Shown one piece after another: positions 23,585 to 40,429 of a stretch of DNA of 64,000 nt; position 1 is the first letter of the stretch, and every line of letters starts with the position of its first letter. Origin of the DNA: Bettongia penicillata ogilbyi (lineage: Eukaryota > Chordata > Mammalia > Diprotodontia > Potoroidae). The stretch spans positions 14,071,941 to 14,135,940 of the forward strand of contig JAJHZJ010000413.1 of NCBI GenBank assembly GCA_023548195.1, read 5' to 3'. The notes beneath the pieces were generated by a model, which was given only the letters and a program-made list of their open reading frames with translations, was not told the DNA's origin and ran no database searches. A program made the translations under genes and the position numbers.

Positions 23585-24635
23585 CTGAAAAAGAAATTCA
23601 GAAATTTCTTTTGGGGAACACACATCACATAGTCCCCATCTCTATCCTTGGGAATCCTTAGCTGCCAGCTAAGGCTCAGCTCAAGTTACACATCGCCATG
23701 CTTCTCTGTTCCACCAGAAGTAGCAGGGAGGTGAGGTTCTAAAATGTTCTTTTTAGTCTTTAGAAGTTTTAGGAAACACAAGTTCTGGTATTTGGAACTA
23801 GTTTTCACCAGGTTTTAGTTGAGTTTTTACAACTGAATTAGAAATTAATATCTAGATTTGGGGTTCAGCAAATCTATGGGATTCACTCTTATTTTGGGAT
23901 ATTGACTTGCCTCCCCTGCAACAGAACAAAAGCTAAAAGGTGTTATTTGAGATATAGATTGTTTTGCTGGTGCCTAGAAAGGTATCTGGTATATATTTAA
24001 TAAATGTGCTTAATAAATGCTTATTGATTGATTTTAAACATTTATACATAGAAACATCTATAAATACCACTATGTAGATCTATATATCTGCAGCTATATT
24101 AATACAATAAATATACTACATAAATGTATGAACACTAAATTAAATGCTTTATAAATTCCAGGCATAATGAGGATGAAAATGTTGAAATCTATAAGTAAGG
24201 CTCTATCTGGAGATGTAGTAGCATAATAGTGAGAGACAGAGGACACCTCAAAGCCAGAAAGACCTGAGTCTTACCTGGTTGTGTGACCTTAGACGAGTCA
24301 CTTAACCACTTATTGCCACAGGCATCTAAGGCTCAAAATTGCAACGATTTGGTGCTGAAAGGGTAGCAGGGTTTCCTCGCCTGAGAGTTGCCATGAAATC
24401 AACGGTCTAGTCCACATTCCTGTATGTAAGGCTATGGCTACACAATACCAAAATTACCAGCTGAATGATAAAAATTCTTATAAACTGGTAGCTTGGAGAT
24501 AAATAAATGATGCCTGATTTCTTGACTGAATTGTGCCCGAGCTGTGAATGTTTCCCTTTTTGTAAATGGACTTCATTCAAGGGGGTTTGTGTGTGGTGAC
24601 ACCATGGATGTGGCTTCAGTGAACAGCTTTCTTAC
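23585..24635 (-). other. EGFR intron 25
   Basis: 1.05 kb. Holds an L2/SINE 3' end near 23.95-24.04 kb (GCTTAATAAATGCTTATTGA) and a CORE-SINE at 24.19-24.41 kb. No gene seen. Confidence 0.9.
24190..24410 (+). repeat. CORE-SINE
   Basis: GAAAGACCTGAGTCTTACC and TTGTGTGACCTTAGACGAGT identify the SINE core; tail not recognisable. Confidence 0.65.
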
Positions 24636-24803
24636 CAGAGAGCTTAGGAGAGGTGTGCGAGATGTGGAGGGGCTGTTGAAGAATCCCTGTTGTGGAATAA
24701 GGTACTCATCCGCATCAACGATATCTTCCATGTCCTCTTCCTCCATCAGGGTACGATAAAATTTGGAGTCTGTGGGGCTTGGTAAGTGCATTCTTTCATC
24801 TCC
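24636..24803 (-). CDS. EGFR: EGFR exon 25: proximal C-tail, internalisation and Tyr1016 region
   Basis: The 168-bp exon encodes [19 protein letters not shown] followed by an acidic stretch, [13 protein letters not shown] and [15 protein letters not shown] is the YxxL-type AP2 sorting motif (human YRAL, Tyr998). DADEYLIPQ is the known Tyr1016 phosphosite, and the LL of RTPLL is the dileucine motif implicated in lysosomal sorting. The acidic segment ([14 protein letters not shown]) is the tail stretch that packs against the inactive kinase C-lobe. Divergence is higher than in the kinase exons (several conservative changes), as expected for the tail. The acceptor is TTTAACAG and the donor CTG|GTAAGA. 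Confidence 0.96.
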
Positions 24804-27649
<2,846 letters not shown>

Positions 27650-28139
27650 TTATATTTACTGCTTTTCAAGATGAATACTTCAGGTCTGACAGATAAGCAC
27701 AGATCCCTGCTTGGTCAAGAGACTGTCATGGAGTGAATTTTTTATCTCTACTAATGCCCTTCTCCAGTACCTCATCAAGGTAAAGGTGACATTGGGTTCT
27801 TAAAGGCTATGCTAACGGAATACAACTCCTACCAAATTAGAAAAGCTTCCAGTATGAATGTGACAATGTTTGGGAGTCAATTTTCTGAGAAAGAAGGAAG
27901 TTAGCCCAGGAATCTTCAAGATCATCAGTGCTATTATTATACAGATGAGGAAAGATCAGAGAGGTTAAAAGGGCTGTCAATAGTCAGAAAAAATGTTAGA
28001 TCAGTCTAGCTAAGGGAGAAGCTTACCATCAAAATGTTAGTCACTGGGAATGGTCTCCGGAGTAATTGAAGAAGACTATGTTCTAGAGTCATTATCTGAA
28101 CTGATAGAAGAGGTACCCCTACTGATGGAATCATGGGGC

Positions 28140-28262
28140 CTTGAAGTATTGAAGAAAGTATAATTCTTTTATAATGACATTTGTTACCTCTGTTTTTTTA
28201 TCACCAATGCTTAGCACCATGTCTTAGAACCATTAATAAATGGTTCATTAATTGAATAAATG
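28140..28262 (+). repeat. L2 3'-end fragment
   Basis: AATGCTTAGCACCATGTCTTAG with AATAAATGGTTCATTAATTG, the usual order in L2 ends. Confidence 0.55.
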
Positions 28263-28479
28263 ATTACTCAACTTCCTTCAACTTCTTTGGATTAACAGGA
28301 ACAATTTATATTCTTAAGCAATATAGAGGAGTTTCCTAGACTCTACAAAGATCCCAAACCTTTTTCTATTCTAGCAAAAACTTTCATACACATGCACTAC
28401 AGTCTCTGGAGAAGATCAGATATGCTCCTCTGTTTCAAGTTAATGAAATATGAAGGCTAAAGGGATCTTGGGTTTGGGA

Positions 28480-28920
28480 ACCCCTTGTTCTGCACTTTCC
28501 ATTGTATCATGGATATTATATAATAATGCATCTCAGGAAAGAAGAAGAGTTTTGCTTTTTTGGTCTCTTTGTGAAAAGGTGAAATTTTTAATATTGGCCC
28601 CACCACCTGGTAAGTAACATAGGCTATACAATGACATAATATTAAGAGACTCAAGAGTTTCAAAACTGAGTTCTAGTGCCTCAAAGTAATGGTTTTCTGC
28701 TTACTCAACAGGATGGATGTCAAGCTCTTTGTATAGAACTTGGAATCACTGGAACTTAGTTCAAATCACTGATTTGTCAGTACCTGTGTGATCCTGGACA
28801 AGAAATTTAACCTCTTTGAGACTCATTTTCCTCACTTGTACAGTGAGAAGGTAAGATTTCATGAGCTCTAGGGTACCTTACAACCCTAAGCATTACAGGG
28901 TTCTAGGGTTCTCTTTGGAG
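28480..28920 (+). repeat. Tandem duplication, first unit (with MIR-like SINE)
   Basis: CCATTGTATCATGGATATTA, AATAATGCA and GAGTTTTGCTTTTTTGGTCTC recur in order about 530-540 bp away. A MIR-like SINE (28.73-28.89 kb) lies in the same relative position in both units. Confidence 0.6.
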
Positions 28921-29019
28921 CCTACTACAATTCCTTGGGGCAGTAAGGCTATGTCAGAGAAACCAGGACTGAGGGCTTGGTTTGAAGCTAGGCTTGTCTA
29001 CTTACTAGGTCAAGCATTG

Positions 29020-29430
29020 TGGAAAACCCCCTGGCTTGAATATTCCATTGTCTGATGGGTATTACACAATAATGCAGATTGTTTCAGGGAAATGAGAGAG
29101 TTTTACTTTTTTGATCTCAATTAAAAGACCAGTAGAACCACCCCTGCCCCCCACATATGCATAAAAATAACATTAAGCAACCTATAATTTCAGACTGAAA
29201 TATTAGCAACCCCAGTGAGTTTGCATTTTTGCTTAGGTAACAGGAATTTCAAGCTATTTGCTCTTTATTTGGAGTCACAGGACTTTAGTTTGAACCCAGG
29301 CTCCATCACTTCCTGGATGGAAACCTTGCACAAGTTAATTATCCTTTCTAGGCCACTGTTTCTTCAAATTAAGGTACTGGATTGGATGACATGTAAATTT
29401 TCTTTCAGTTATGGATCTATGAGCCCCATG
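29020..29430 (+). repeat. Tandem duplication, second unit (with MIR-like SINE)
   Basis: CCATTGTCTGATGGGTATTA, AATAATGCA and GAGTTTTACTTTTTTGATCTC parallel the first unit; the MIR-like SINE follows at 29.26-29.42 kb. Divergence suggests an old event. Confidence 0.6.
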
Positions 29431-29499
29431 GACTTAGGTAGATTCCACCATCTTTATTTGATCTATTATTGGAGTAGAAAGAGGTGTTCTTAACTCTTT

Positions 29500-29640
29500 T
29501 TTTTTTTTGGTATGGACCCCTTTGGTAGTCTGTGGATCTCTTTTTACAAAACAATGTTTTAAACATAGAATCCATGTGATTATGAAGGAAACTAATTATG
29601 TAGAAATATAGTTACAAATAAACATCAGAAGTAAATTTTG
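29500..29640 (+). repeat. Unclassified dispersed repeat, copy B
   Basis: ATGGACCCCTTTGGTAGTCTG and AAAACAATGTTTTAAAC match, in opposite orientation, copies near 7.0 and 45.7 kb. Confidence 0.5.
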
Positions 29641-29654
29641 TTAGGAAAAGAATA

Positions 29655-29700
29655 TGTCTATATATATGTATATGTGTATATATATATATATTTATACACT
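29655..29700 (+). repeat. (TA)n/(TATG)n microsatellite
   Basis: Interrupted TATATG and TATATA repeats. Confidence 0.85.
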
Positions 29701-31179
29701 TAATTGTGGCCTTCTGAAGGGGGAAGGTGAAAAAAGAAGAAAGTAAAAAGTGTACAGCAGAGAACAAAAGAAAACTTACAGGGAAGTAAAGAAATGATGA
29801 ATAACTCAACACAACGTGTAATATTTATTATATAGGCTTTCTTGAAATGTAAATGTATTGTTATATATTGTGAATCCTCTCATGTTCTGCTGTGTACATA
29901 ACATGCTTTTTTTCTTTTATTTTGTATATAAGTTTCAATATTTAAGTTAATGTTTTCTTTTTTTCTCATTGTGTATTTAAGTTTTTAGCAATAAAAAAGG
30001 AAAAAAAGATATACAGATACAAAAAAAAGTTTCCAGACCCTCTGGTTAAGAAATCCTGGAGAAAACTAATGGCCACTACATCAAGAGCTAAAGAAAGAGA
30101 CAGCTGGCTTCTTGGGGCAATGCAAAACATTTTAATCCCTTCTCAGATGTGGTCGCTATAACTTCTTTCCTTATCTTTAGCAGTATTTACGTTGAACAGT
30201 TTCATCTAAATAGAAAACTACTTCCTTGTAGAGTTAAAGTTACCCTAGTAGATATAGTTCCTGGGAATATTGCTTTTAAACAGCAACAGGGCAAAACAGA
30301 ACACCAGCTAAAAAAAAAAAAGACCCAGAACAAAGGCCTAGAAACCACATGGCCATTTATAAATAAGACCGTGCTGGCAGGTCTAGGGAGTAGACATTGG
30401 AATCCATCTCCAAGACAGAGAACCAACAAGCTTCTTCCCATGCGGGTGTGTTTACTGTACTTTAGTAAACACCCACACATTCTGTGACATGCCATCATCA
30501 AGCAAAATCATCCATATTGGTGTGGCCAGGTGATGTTCATTATACTATCTGGTACTGGCCTTCATGACGTATAGAGTTGGCTCTTCAGTCCTTCCTCCAA
30601 GGATGATGTTGTTGGGGCAATTTCTTCCATCTAGGCATTCGTCTAGATTGGACTTTGGGAAATATTTAAATTCAACAAAGTGGGAGTTATATTCCTATAA
30701 ACTCACGCATACTGGGCCTAATCCCAAACAGAAAGGGTGCTTCTACCAGCTGTATGTGGTTTTCCAGTCTTAGGCTAAAAAAAATAAGAATTTTTTTTCT
30801 TTTTTTTGAGCTACTCAGTCTCCATGGAAACAGGCCTTCAACTGAATTCCCAGTGGTTTGGGATTCCATCAAGTGACAGAGCCAACAGGAACTGTTCCTG
30901 CTATGGTACAAGCTAGGCTTTAGTTTATTTATAGACTTTCAAACCCAGACAAGTGTCAGGTCACATTGTTCAATGAGTCAGACTTCAGCCCTCCTTGGAA
31001 TAATGGCTTAAGGGCATATTTATATGAGTTTCTGGGACTTTTGTCTCCTAATTGGAAATTATTCCAGGATTTCTACATAGATAAACTCCACTGCACTCAC
31101 TCCCTCTTGGAATTTTGGTCAAACATAAGGGTATCATAACAGCCAAACCCTACACAAAGGTCTTCAGCTTCTGGCCAGT

Positions 31180-32121
<942 letters not shown>

Positions 32122-32188
32122 CTACTTAGAGTACTTATACTTTGCCATGGAGATGAGGCCTTGTCCCTCACTACAGTGAGAACAGAGA

Positions 32189-32191
<3 letters not shown>

Positions 32192-32260
<69 letters not shown>
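32192..32260 (+). repeat. (CA)n microsatellite
   Basis: Uninterrupted CA repeat of about 69 bp, roughly 170 bp upstream of the exon 23 acceptor on the transcribed strand (reads as (TG)n in the RNA). Confidence 0.98.
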
Positions 32261-32262
<2 letters not shown>

Positions 32263-33350
32263 CCTGAAAGGGGAACACAACAGTGTTTTGACTCCCAGTC
32301 AATCATACAATACGATGTCTTCAGACTTGGCTACTGGATGAACCTTGCCATAAAATTGTCTGGATTTTCCACAGACCAGAACAGAAAGTAAATTTGGTTA
32401 GTAAATCAAGTTGTAGGAAAAAAAACCTTATTGAAGGAAATGGATCCTGCAAGGTCTTTTTTTTCCATGATCCCTGTAATCACATGAGCTTAAAAGGAGG
32501 CAGAAAACATTGTTTCTTGATCTATGCCTTTATTCCATTTTTAAAAAATAAATCCTACTTCAGAATGCACAATGGAAATTGTTTTCCCTCAAATGGTTTG
32601 ATACTCAGTGCCCTTTTTCATAACCCAGCAACCTTGGGGAGAAGAAAACAGCAACACAAAGTTACAGCATAGTAAGGGATTCCTTTTTTGGAAAGCTGAA
32701 TGGCTGAATTGTACATTTTGCCTTTAATCTTTCGTGTTTGGATCACTCTCCCTTTGAAGATGTTGTAATATGACATGCCTCAACATCTCCTCTTTGGGTT
32801 TCACGATAAAGTAGGGAAAACTGGACTTGTTGAAACGTGCAGTGGTTGACATGGGAAGAGACTTAGACACAGAATTGATGTTGGGTGTGTAGGAGGGAGA
32901 AAGGGGTGTGATGAGGGAGAGCCCCCCCCCACCCTCCCCCAAGACTAATGGGTGGAGCTACTCTTGCCTCTGGAGCTGTAGAGTCCCAGAAAAAAGCCAT
33001 AGCTGGGCACACACACCAGGTGAGTGTTTCCTCATTCTCCCTCCACCAGCAACAGAGCAGAGTCTTAAGAAGTAACATTTAATAATATCAGTGAGATGGA
33101 GGGTACTGACTAGGAGGAAACAAATGGGCTTTCGTTAATCCTAGATATAAACCTTCCAGGATAACATAATCCAGGAAAAGGATGGAGGAAGAGGGAGGGT
33201 TTTAGATAGGAAAGGGGTGGGGATAATCAGTCTGTGTCAGAGACCCAATTCACAGAAATAGCTTAAGCTGCCTCAAGGCACAAGAGCTTCATTTTCTATA
33301 TCTAAGTGACAACACCCAGTTTTGACTAAAGCTGTTAGAACGGGGCAAAG

Positions 33351-33363
33351 TCTAGATCGATCG

Positions 33364-33413
<50 letters not shown>

Positions 33414-33414
33414 A
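33351..33414 (+). repeat. (ATCT)n microsatellite
   Basis: TCTAGATCGATCGATC start then about thirteen CTAT units; uninterrupted tetranucleotide array. Confidence 0.97.
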
Positions 33415-33429
33415 TCCCTGAGCTATCTA

Positions 33430-33720
33430 ATATCTATAACCTAAGTTTGAATCTGTCTCAGGCACTAAGAAGTTGTGTGACTGGGGCAAATTACTTAATC
33501 TCTTCCAGTTTCTGAATCCTCATCTGTAAAATGGGGGTAATAACAGCATCTGTCTTACAGATTTGTTGTGAGAATTAAACAAGATTATATATCAACACAT
33601 TATGTATACACACATATGTATATACAGACATATAAGTATATATACACACACATACATGCATATATATATATATATATAAAGTGCTTTAAAGCACTATGTA
33701 AATCTTAACTATTAATGGTC
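33430..33720 (+). repeat. CORE-SINE with microsatellite in its tail
   Basis: TTTGAATCTGTCTCAGGCAC, GAAGTTGTGTGACTGGGGCA and CATCTGTAAAATGGGGGTAA identify the SINE; the tail AAAGTGCTTTAAAGCACTATG is split from the core by TA/CA repeats at 33.59-33.68 kb. Confidence 0.8.
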
Positions 33721-33869
33721 GCATAATCATATATTAATGCTTTTTTTCCCTCATGCATACAATTGAATTACCAGTAAATGAATTCTTGGCAGGGGTGGTA
33801 TAGGATTCTTACTCAGGTATGTCTTAGACTAGATGCCTTGTAAAAAAAGTATCACCCCTTTCTCAAATC

Positions 33870-34130
33870 ATAGGACCATACATTTAGAGCAAGATGGGAC
33901 TTTAGTTGACACTTTCATTTTTACAGAGGAGGAAACAGAGGCACAAAGTAAAGTGATAGAATCATAGATCTAGCAAGACTTAACTTTAAGACCATCAAGT
34001 CAAATACCAGTCTCCCCTTTCCCCCACTCAATGTTTTGAATGGCAAAGAGAGGTTATGTAACTTGCCCAGAGTCACACAGCTACTAAGAGTCTGAGTCAG
34101 GATTTGCACTTAGGCTTTTTGCAGAGCTGG
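33870..34130 (-). repeat. Two antisense MIR-like pieces
   Basis: TTACAGAGGAGGAAACAGAG, then TAACTTGCCCAGAGTCACAC and CTACTAAGAGTCTGAGTCAG. Confidence 0.7.
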
Positions 34131-34560
34131 AGTTTGGACCTACTTCTAATGACTACCAAGTAAAGAGGTCTTTCTAATACATCACTTTCTTGATTCCATC
34201 CCCAGAAATAACTGGAAAATTTTGCGTGGACAAAAGAAGTGATCAGAAATGTCCGTCTCTTACTAAGCATAAAGTAGTTTTCACTGATGATCCCTAAATG
34301 AAAAAAGGCATGAGTCAAAGGTTCACTCAACAACAATGGCCATCAGATGATTGGTGCACAGAAACTCATTGCTCTTCTGGGAAATTCATTGGAGATCAGG
34401 TAACTGAAATTGAAGTCTCCCTCTGGTTCCTGGTAAGGGCCATCTTGCACATTTTTATCTTTCACCTTCCACATTTTACTAAATTTAAACATTGGAATGT
34501 AATGTTTTCAAGAATCTATTTTTAAACGCTTCCTAAATTCATTACTGTGCATGTGCACCC

Positions 34561-34566
<6 letters not shown>

Positions 34567-34609
<43 letters not shown>
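34567..34609 (+). repeat. (CA)n microsatellite
   Basis: Uninterrupted CA repeat of about 43 bp. Confidence 0.97.
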
Positions 34610-34613
<4 letters not shown>

Positions 34614-34816
34614 TGCCTTTAAGATATTTTTAAATGTCTCCAATGGCATTTTGGGCAGCAATCATTTTCAATTTTTTTTCCTGTGTTTACTTAGTATATC
34701 AGATAGGCAGCAGCCATTACAGTATTATTAGTCGCTGTCTTGAATGATAATAATTGGATGACAGAGCTTGTAACACAAATTAGCAAACATAGAAGTCCTA
34801 AATCCATTAGTACCTA

Positions 34817-34939
<123 letters not shown>

Positions 34940-35109
34940 TTAGACCTTCCTCTTCAAAAAAAAAGAAAGAAAGAAAGAAAGAAAAGCTGAATACAGGTGT
35001 CCTACCACCTGGAGGGTGGAGAAGACAAAAACAGCCTTTCTTCCTGCTTAGTCACAGACCAGTTCTATGGGGCCTGTATAACTGAGGACAATGTTTTAAG
35101 TTGCAGGAT

Positions 35110-35300
35110 CAGGAGATAAAGGATTTACAGCTGGAAGGAACTGAGAGATCATCTAGCCCACCCCCTTATTTTGCAAATAAGGAAACTGAGACCTGGAAGT
35201 TAAGTAACTTGCTCAAGATCACATAGGTAGTAAGTGGAGAAGTGGAAATTGAACTCAGGTCCTTGGACCTCAATTCCAGAACTCATTCCCCAGCAGCATG
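35110..35300 (-). repeat. MIR-like SINE, antisense
   Basis: AAATAAGGAAACTGAGACCTG, TAACTTGCTCAAGATCACAT and GAACTCAGGTCCTTGGA. Confidence 0.75.
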
Positions 35301-35739
35301 CTGATGCTATTTTGGTTGGAGTGGTAACAGGAAGCTTTAGAAACTTGGTATTTCTTGGTGCATTCTGTATGATTTTTTCCTTGACAGGTCTTTTTTTTCT
35401 ATTAAAATCAATTGTATATACATTTATTAGATACCTATACTATAGATGGTATAATGTGAGGTGATATGGATAGAAATACTAAATAATCTCTGCTCTGAAG
35501 GAATTTACAAACTAATGGGGAGACTCTGACATGAACACAAAGAATTATGCTAGACAGCAGAAAGAGAAAAGTAAAAGTCTCAATTTAAGTACTAGGAGAA
35601 AAATGAGGTGGATTTTTTGTAGGGAAGGGTGGGGAATGGGCAGGAAGTCTTTATGGAAAAGGGGGACACCTGAGTTGGGTCTTGAAGCAGGGGAAGGATT
35701 TGCATGTGTAGAGTATGAATGTAAGGAGAGCTCATTCCA

Positions 35740-35990
35740 AACTTGGGCAGCTAACATTCTGGGTTTGGAATCTGGAAGACCTGAGTTCAAATATGGCCCC
35801 AGATACTTACCAGCTAAATGACTCTGGGTTAGTCACTTAATTTCTCTCAGACTCAGTTTCTGATATGTAGAATGAGGTTAATTATTATTAACCTAATTCA
35901 CAGAATGGTAGTGAATATCAAATAAGATAAGATAGGTAAAGCACTTTACAGGGCTATACAAATGTTATCTGTCATTATTATTACTCCAGA
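35740..35990 (+). repeat. CORE-SINE
   Basis: GGGCAGCTAACATTCTGGG, GAAGACCTGAGTTCAAATAT and tail AAGCACTTTACAGGGCTATA, ending TCATTATTATTAC. Confidence 0.85.
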
Positions 35991-37059
35991 TATGGATGCC
36001 TGGCTTCATTGAATCATGGGGAGGATGGTGGGTGGGGCAGTGTGAGTCAAGGTAAGTACTTTCCTCCTGCAATCTTCCAGTATGGTCAATTTCAAGATGC
36101 CTCACCTAGATCACTGGGCTATGACTGAGAAACTGTCCCCTGCCCTCCTGATTGCCAGCCAAATCTTTCCTTTGAGAAATGAGTCCTGGTCCTTAGGCAC
36201 AGACTCCTTCAAGCAGCTTCTTTATCACCTTGCCTTATTCCCCTCATCTGAAAAATAGGTTCCACTAGACACATTTTCCTGGCTGGCCCAACCCTTGATA
36301 TAGAAATGGCCTCTTGTACCTAAGTCACATAGTTCTGGGGCCTGGGCCTCCACCCAACTTACAGTATATACATGACCTCTATAATCAAAACTTTGCTCAA
36401 CCTGGCTAAAAGACATACCCTAGAGTCAATAGCCATAAGATCTCTTTTTTTAAATTTCATCCAGGTATTCAAGCATTTCCTTACATTGGTATGAGGAGTC
36501 ACTGCCCCAGGTTTTGCCCTTTTCCTTGGGGGTGGGTCAGGAAGGTACCTGGTGGTATTATAATGATTATAAATGACAAGTCTGGGCAAAAGGCAATATC
36601 AACTCATTTCTGCCTCACAGATCATTGGGTATGAGCAATGTATGATAGTCACATAAACAAAATGAACTAAAACCATTGTTGACTAAAATTTCTTTTGAAG
36701 ATGGCTTATGGTTTCAGATAAACAAAACCTAATGCTTTTAACGGATTATCTATGGAATGGAATTGAATTCTACTATCAAGTAGTTGAGCTTGAAAGGTAT
36801 TATAGATGGTCTTTGGTCTCTGTGATCATTGGCTTAACCAAACTATGTCATGATAACACCTGGGTCCAACTGAGGGGAGGAGACAAATTGTCAGTGATGG
36901 AGAGAAAAGGACTTGAGTCATGGATGAGGAAAAGTCTTAGAGGAGGAATATGGAGTTTGTTCAGATGGCCATACATGCCTGAAATTGACATTCCCTCCAT
37001 TATTATCCCCCTTCCTCCACTCCCAACCTCCAACTTCACACGCTAAAATTCTTCCCATT

Positions 37060-37310
37060 GTTAAAGATCCAGCTCATGTTCCACCTCCCCTAAAATTGTC
37101 TGTTCTCTCTTCAGCTGAAAGTTAATCTTTCTTTCCTCAAACCTCCCAAAGCACTTATGCACTCATCCCCTTCTACTTCACATCACAATTATTTTCATAT
37201 ATGTTTTATACTTTCCTGCTTAGAAGGCCAGATCCTTGAGGGACTGTCTTATTTCATCTTTATATGGGCCTTACACATAGTAGGTGCTTAATAAATGTTT
37301 GTAGCTCATT
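37060..37310 (+). repeat. L2 3' region
   Basis: L2-type C-rich text followed by CAGATCCTTGAGGGACTGTC and ATAGTAGGTGCTTAATAAATG. Confidence 0.7.
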
Positions 37311-38078
37311 GGATTATGTATCTAGAGTTGAGAGGAACCTCAGGGGCTGGCTAGTCCAAGTTCTTCATTTTACAGATGAAGAAAATGAAGCCTAGAGGGA
37401 AATTAAATGACTCACCCAAGATCATAAAGGTAGGATTTGAATCCATATCCATAATACTCCCTTGAATAGAATTTTATGGCTCTGCTATGTACTAGCTACG
37501 TGACCTTGTTTGAGTAACTTCACTTGTACTCCTCAGTTCCTTCCCATGTTATAAATTGCCATGTGAGCTATAATTATCGCTGTTATCTTGTCTTGAAGGA
37601 GTACTTGGTGACTTCCTTCTATTGGCCGTGGCTCAGCCACTTTATTCAGGTGTTTTTCTATTGCCTTACCATGGTAGGGAGGTTACTCTGACTTCTCAAA
37701 GATCGTACCAGAAGACCACAAGCTCTGGCAAAGTTCATACAAGCTAGGAGGGCTCTGAGTATAGGATTAATGATGATGTATCATCAGCTGAGGACCAGTC
37801 CATGACCAGGAAAATGGTCATAGTAGCTCATGCCATTTACTAAAGCACGGAGAGATGGCAGTCATCTGCATTGTGGGGCACAGTGCCCATCTGGATAAAA
37901 TCATGAACCTTTTAAATGACTAAAGCATTGAAATACTTTGGATCATAGCTTGTGCTTGCTAGACTCCAATCATACAACACACACATATTATATATATATA
38001 TATTGCACACACACACATATACGATAATGATAAACGTTTCTGGAGACAATCATGCTAACATATAGATGAGGAATCTCA

Positions 38079-38657
<579 letters not shown>

Positions 38658-39276
38658 TCATGAGCTGCTTTTGCAGGGTAGTTTTTAAAGACATCTAATC
38701 ACAAGTGTTCTTTTCAAAGAATAAGGAAGAATAGGCGTTGGCACTCTTTGCTTATGAAAATCAAATGCTCCCTTCCCCATCACTTATGTGTCTGCATAGT
38801 CAATCTACACCCTGATTTTGGGGCATGGAGAGGGAGCTGAAAACAAATTAATGCCTTAAAAAATAACAATGAAAATACAACCCCTCCTTTGAGCTTTGTA
38901 AGGTTACCCTGTTTCTTGGGCTGCCATCCCTCTAATATTGAATGCACTGTTTGTCTTTGCCCTACTGTCTCTTGTAGAAGACTAAACCTATTAATTATCT
39001 GTAGTGCAAAAGCTGTACTAAGGTAAAAAGTGTTAATTGTGCCTGGTTTATTAATGCTGTTAAGTCATGACATCTTTTTTTAAAGACTAAATCAACTTTC
39101 CTTTCCAGTCTGTTTGTTCCTCTTTTGCTCCTCCCCTCTTTTTTCCTTCCTCCGCTCCTTCATTTATCTTTCACATATACATCCTCCTCACTAGAAGGTC
39201 ATTCACTTCTGGTTACAGGCAAAAACCCCCAAAACACCCCACTACCTTCAATAGGTACTTGAATCCTCCCTCACTC

Positions 39277-39346
39277 TTTCTATCCTTCCTTCCCTTTCCC
39301 TCCCTCCCTTCCTCCCTCCCTTTTCTTTCCTTCCTTCCTTCCTTCC
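39277..39346 (+). repeat. (CCTT)n/(CCCT)n pyrimidine tract
   Basis: Imperfect CCTT and CCCT units over about 70 bp, almost pure pyrimidine. Confidence 0.9.
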
Positions 39347-39429
39347 GTTGAACAGAAGAAAAGAAGGAAAGTATTTGTCATTTCCACTGAGATCTACAAT
39401 TAACTTTCCTACCAAGCCTTAACTACCAA

Positions 39430-40260
39430 GTTAATAATAAAAGCCCCCCCTCCAACTTCTATTTTGATTGTTGGAGATGCAAGCACCAACCCACTGAGGA
39501 GAAGATAGTGGGAACACACGCCGTCGGGGAATCCTTTGGCTCAGCACTTTGCATCCTCTGAGCTCCAAGGACCACCATCTGATCTTTTCCTCCCAATTCC
39601 CCTGCCAGGGCCCTCGGAGCGGAACTTCCCCCGCTGTGCGGAGGCCTGTTTGTGTTGCCAAAAGAAACATCCCAGCAACTTGGCCTTGGGCCACTTGGTA
39701 AATTTGTTTCATTGTACAAATCTAACCCAGCCCCTCCCCCAGCCTCCGCTTCCGGTCCAAACTCAAGGTTTTGAAAGTCTCCAAGAGCTGCCTTCACTGG
39801 GAAACTTTCTTGACTGGAACTCAAGACCTACTGATAAAAAGTTACTCATCATCGAGATCTAGTCTTCAAAGAGGGATGGAAAAGAAACATGTTATGTCTC
39901 CCAGCATAAGCAACCAAGAATCCAAATGATAAAGGATGAGGCTGTTAAGTCGGAGTTCTAGGGTTGCAGGCTTGGATCCATCCAAAGTTGGAAAAAAACA
40001 ACGATAATTTAAAAAAACCCCAAACCCGTTCTCGTTTATTCACCCTTGCGTCTGTGCGCTGTCCAGGAGACAGGCTGAAATTCTACCTCGGGGCCCCAGA
40101 GCGTGAGAGTTTAGCTAGCCCCCCAAAGATAAGGGCCATAACTTCTCCTATGAAGTCACAGTATTCAAACAAACAAGGCACAGGAAACAGTAAGAATAGG
40201 TCTTCCCAGAGTCTCTTGGGAAGTGTGTTTCCTGCGTTCTCCTTGAAGAGCTTTGCTATA
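39430..40260. promoter_or_regulatory. CpG-richer repeat-free island in intron 20
   Basis: About 19 CpG dinucleotides fall in some 800 bp (for example ACGCCGTCGGGG at 39517 and GCTTCCGGTCC at 39747), while surrounding introns have few. No transposon signature is visible, and open frames occur on both strands as expected from GC content. It could be an enhancer or minor promoter; no exon is supported. Confidence 0.35.
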
Positions 40261-40429
40261 TTGTTGCTATTAATGACTGCAAGATGACCAGTAAGAGATT
40301 TGAAAAGAGATGCAGAGTTTTAAATATTTCAGAGGATTCAATTATGCTGAAAGATCCTGTGGATTCTCACAGAGGTGTTTTCTGTGATTTTGAAAGTCAC
40401 AAACAGGGATGAAGAATCAGGCCAGTGAT

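Noticed and set aside
39459..39862. Overlapping open frames on both strands in the intron 20 island
   Set aside because: Higher GC content lowers stop frequency on both strands; neither product has a recognisable domain.
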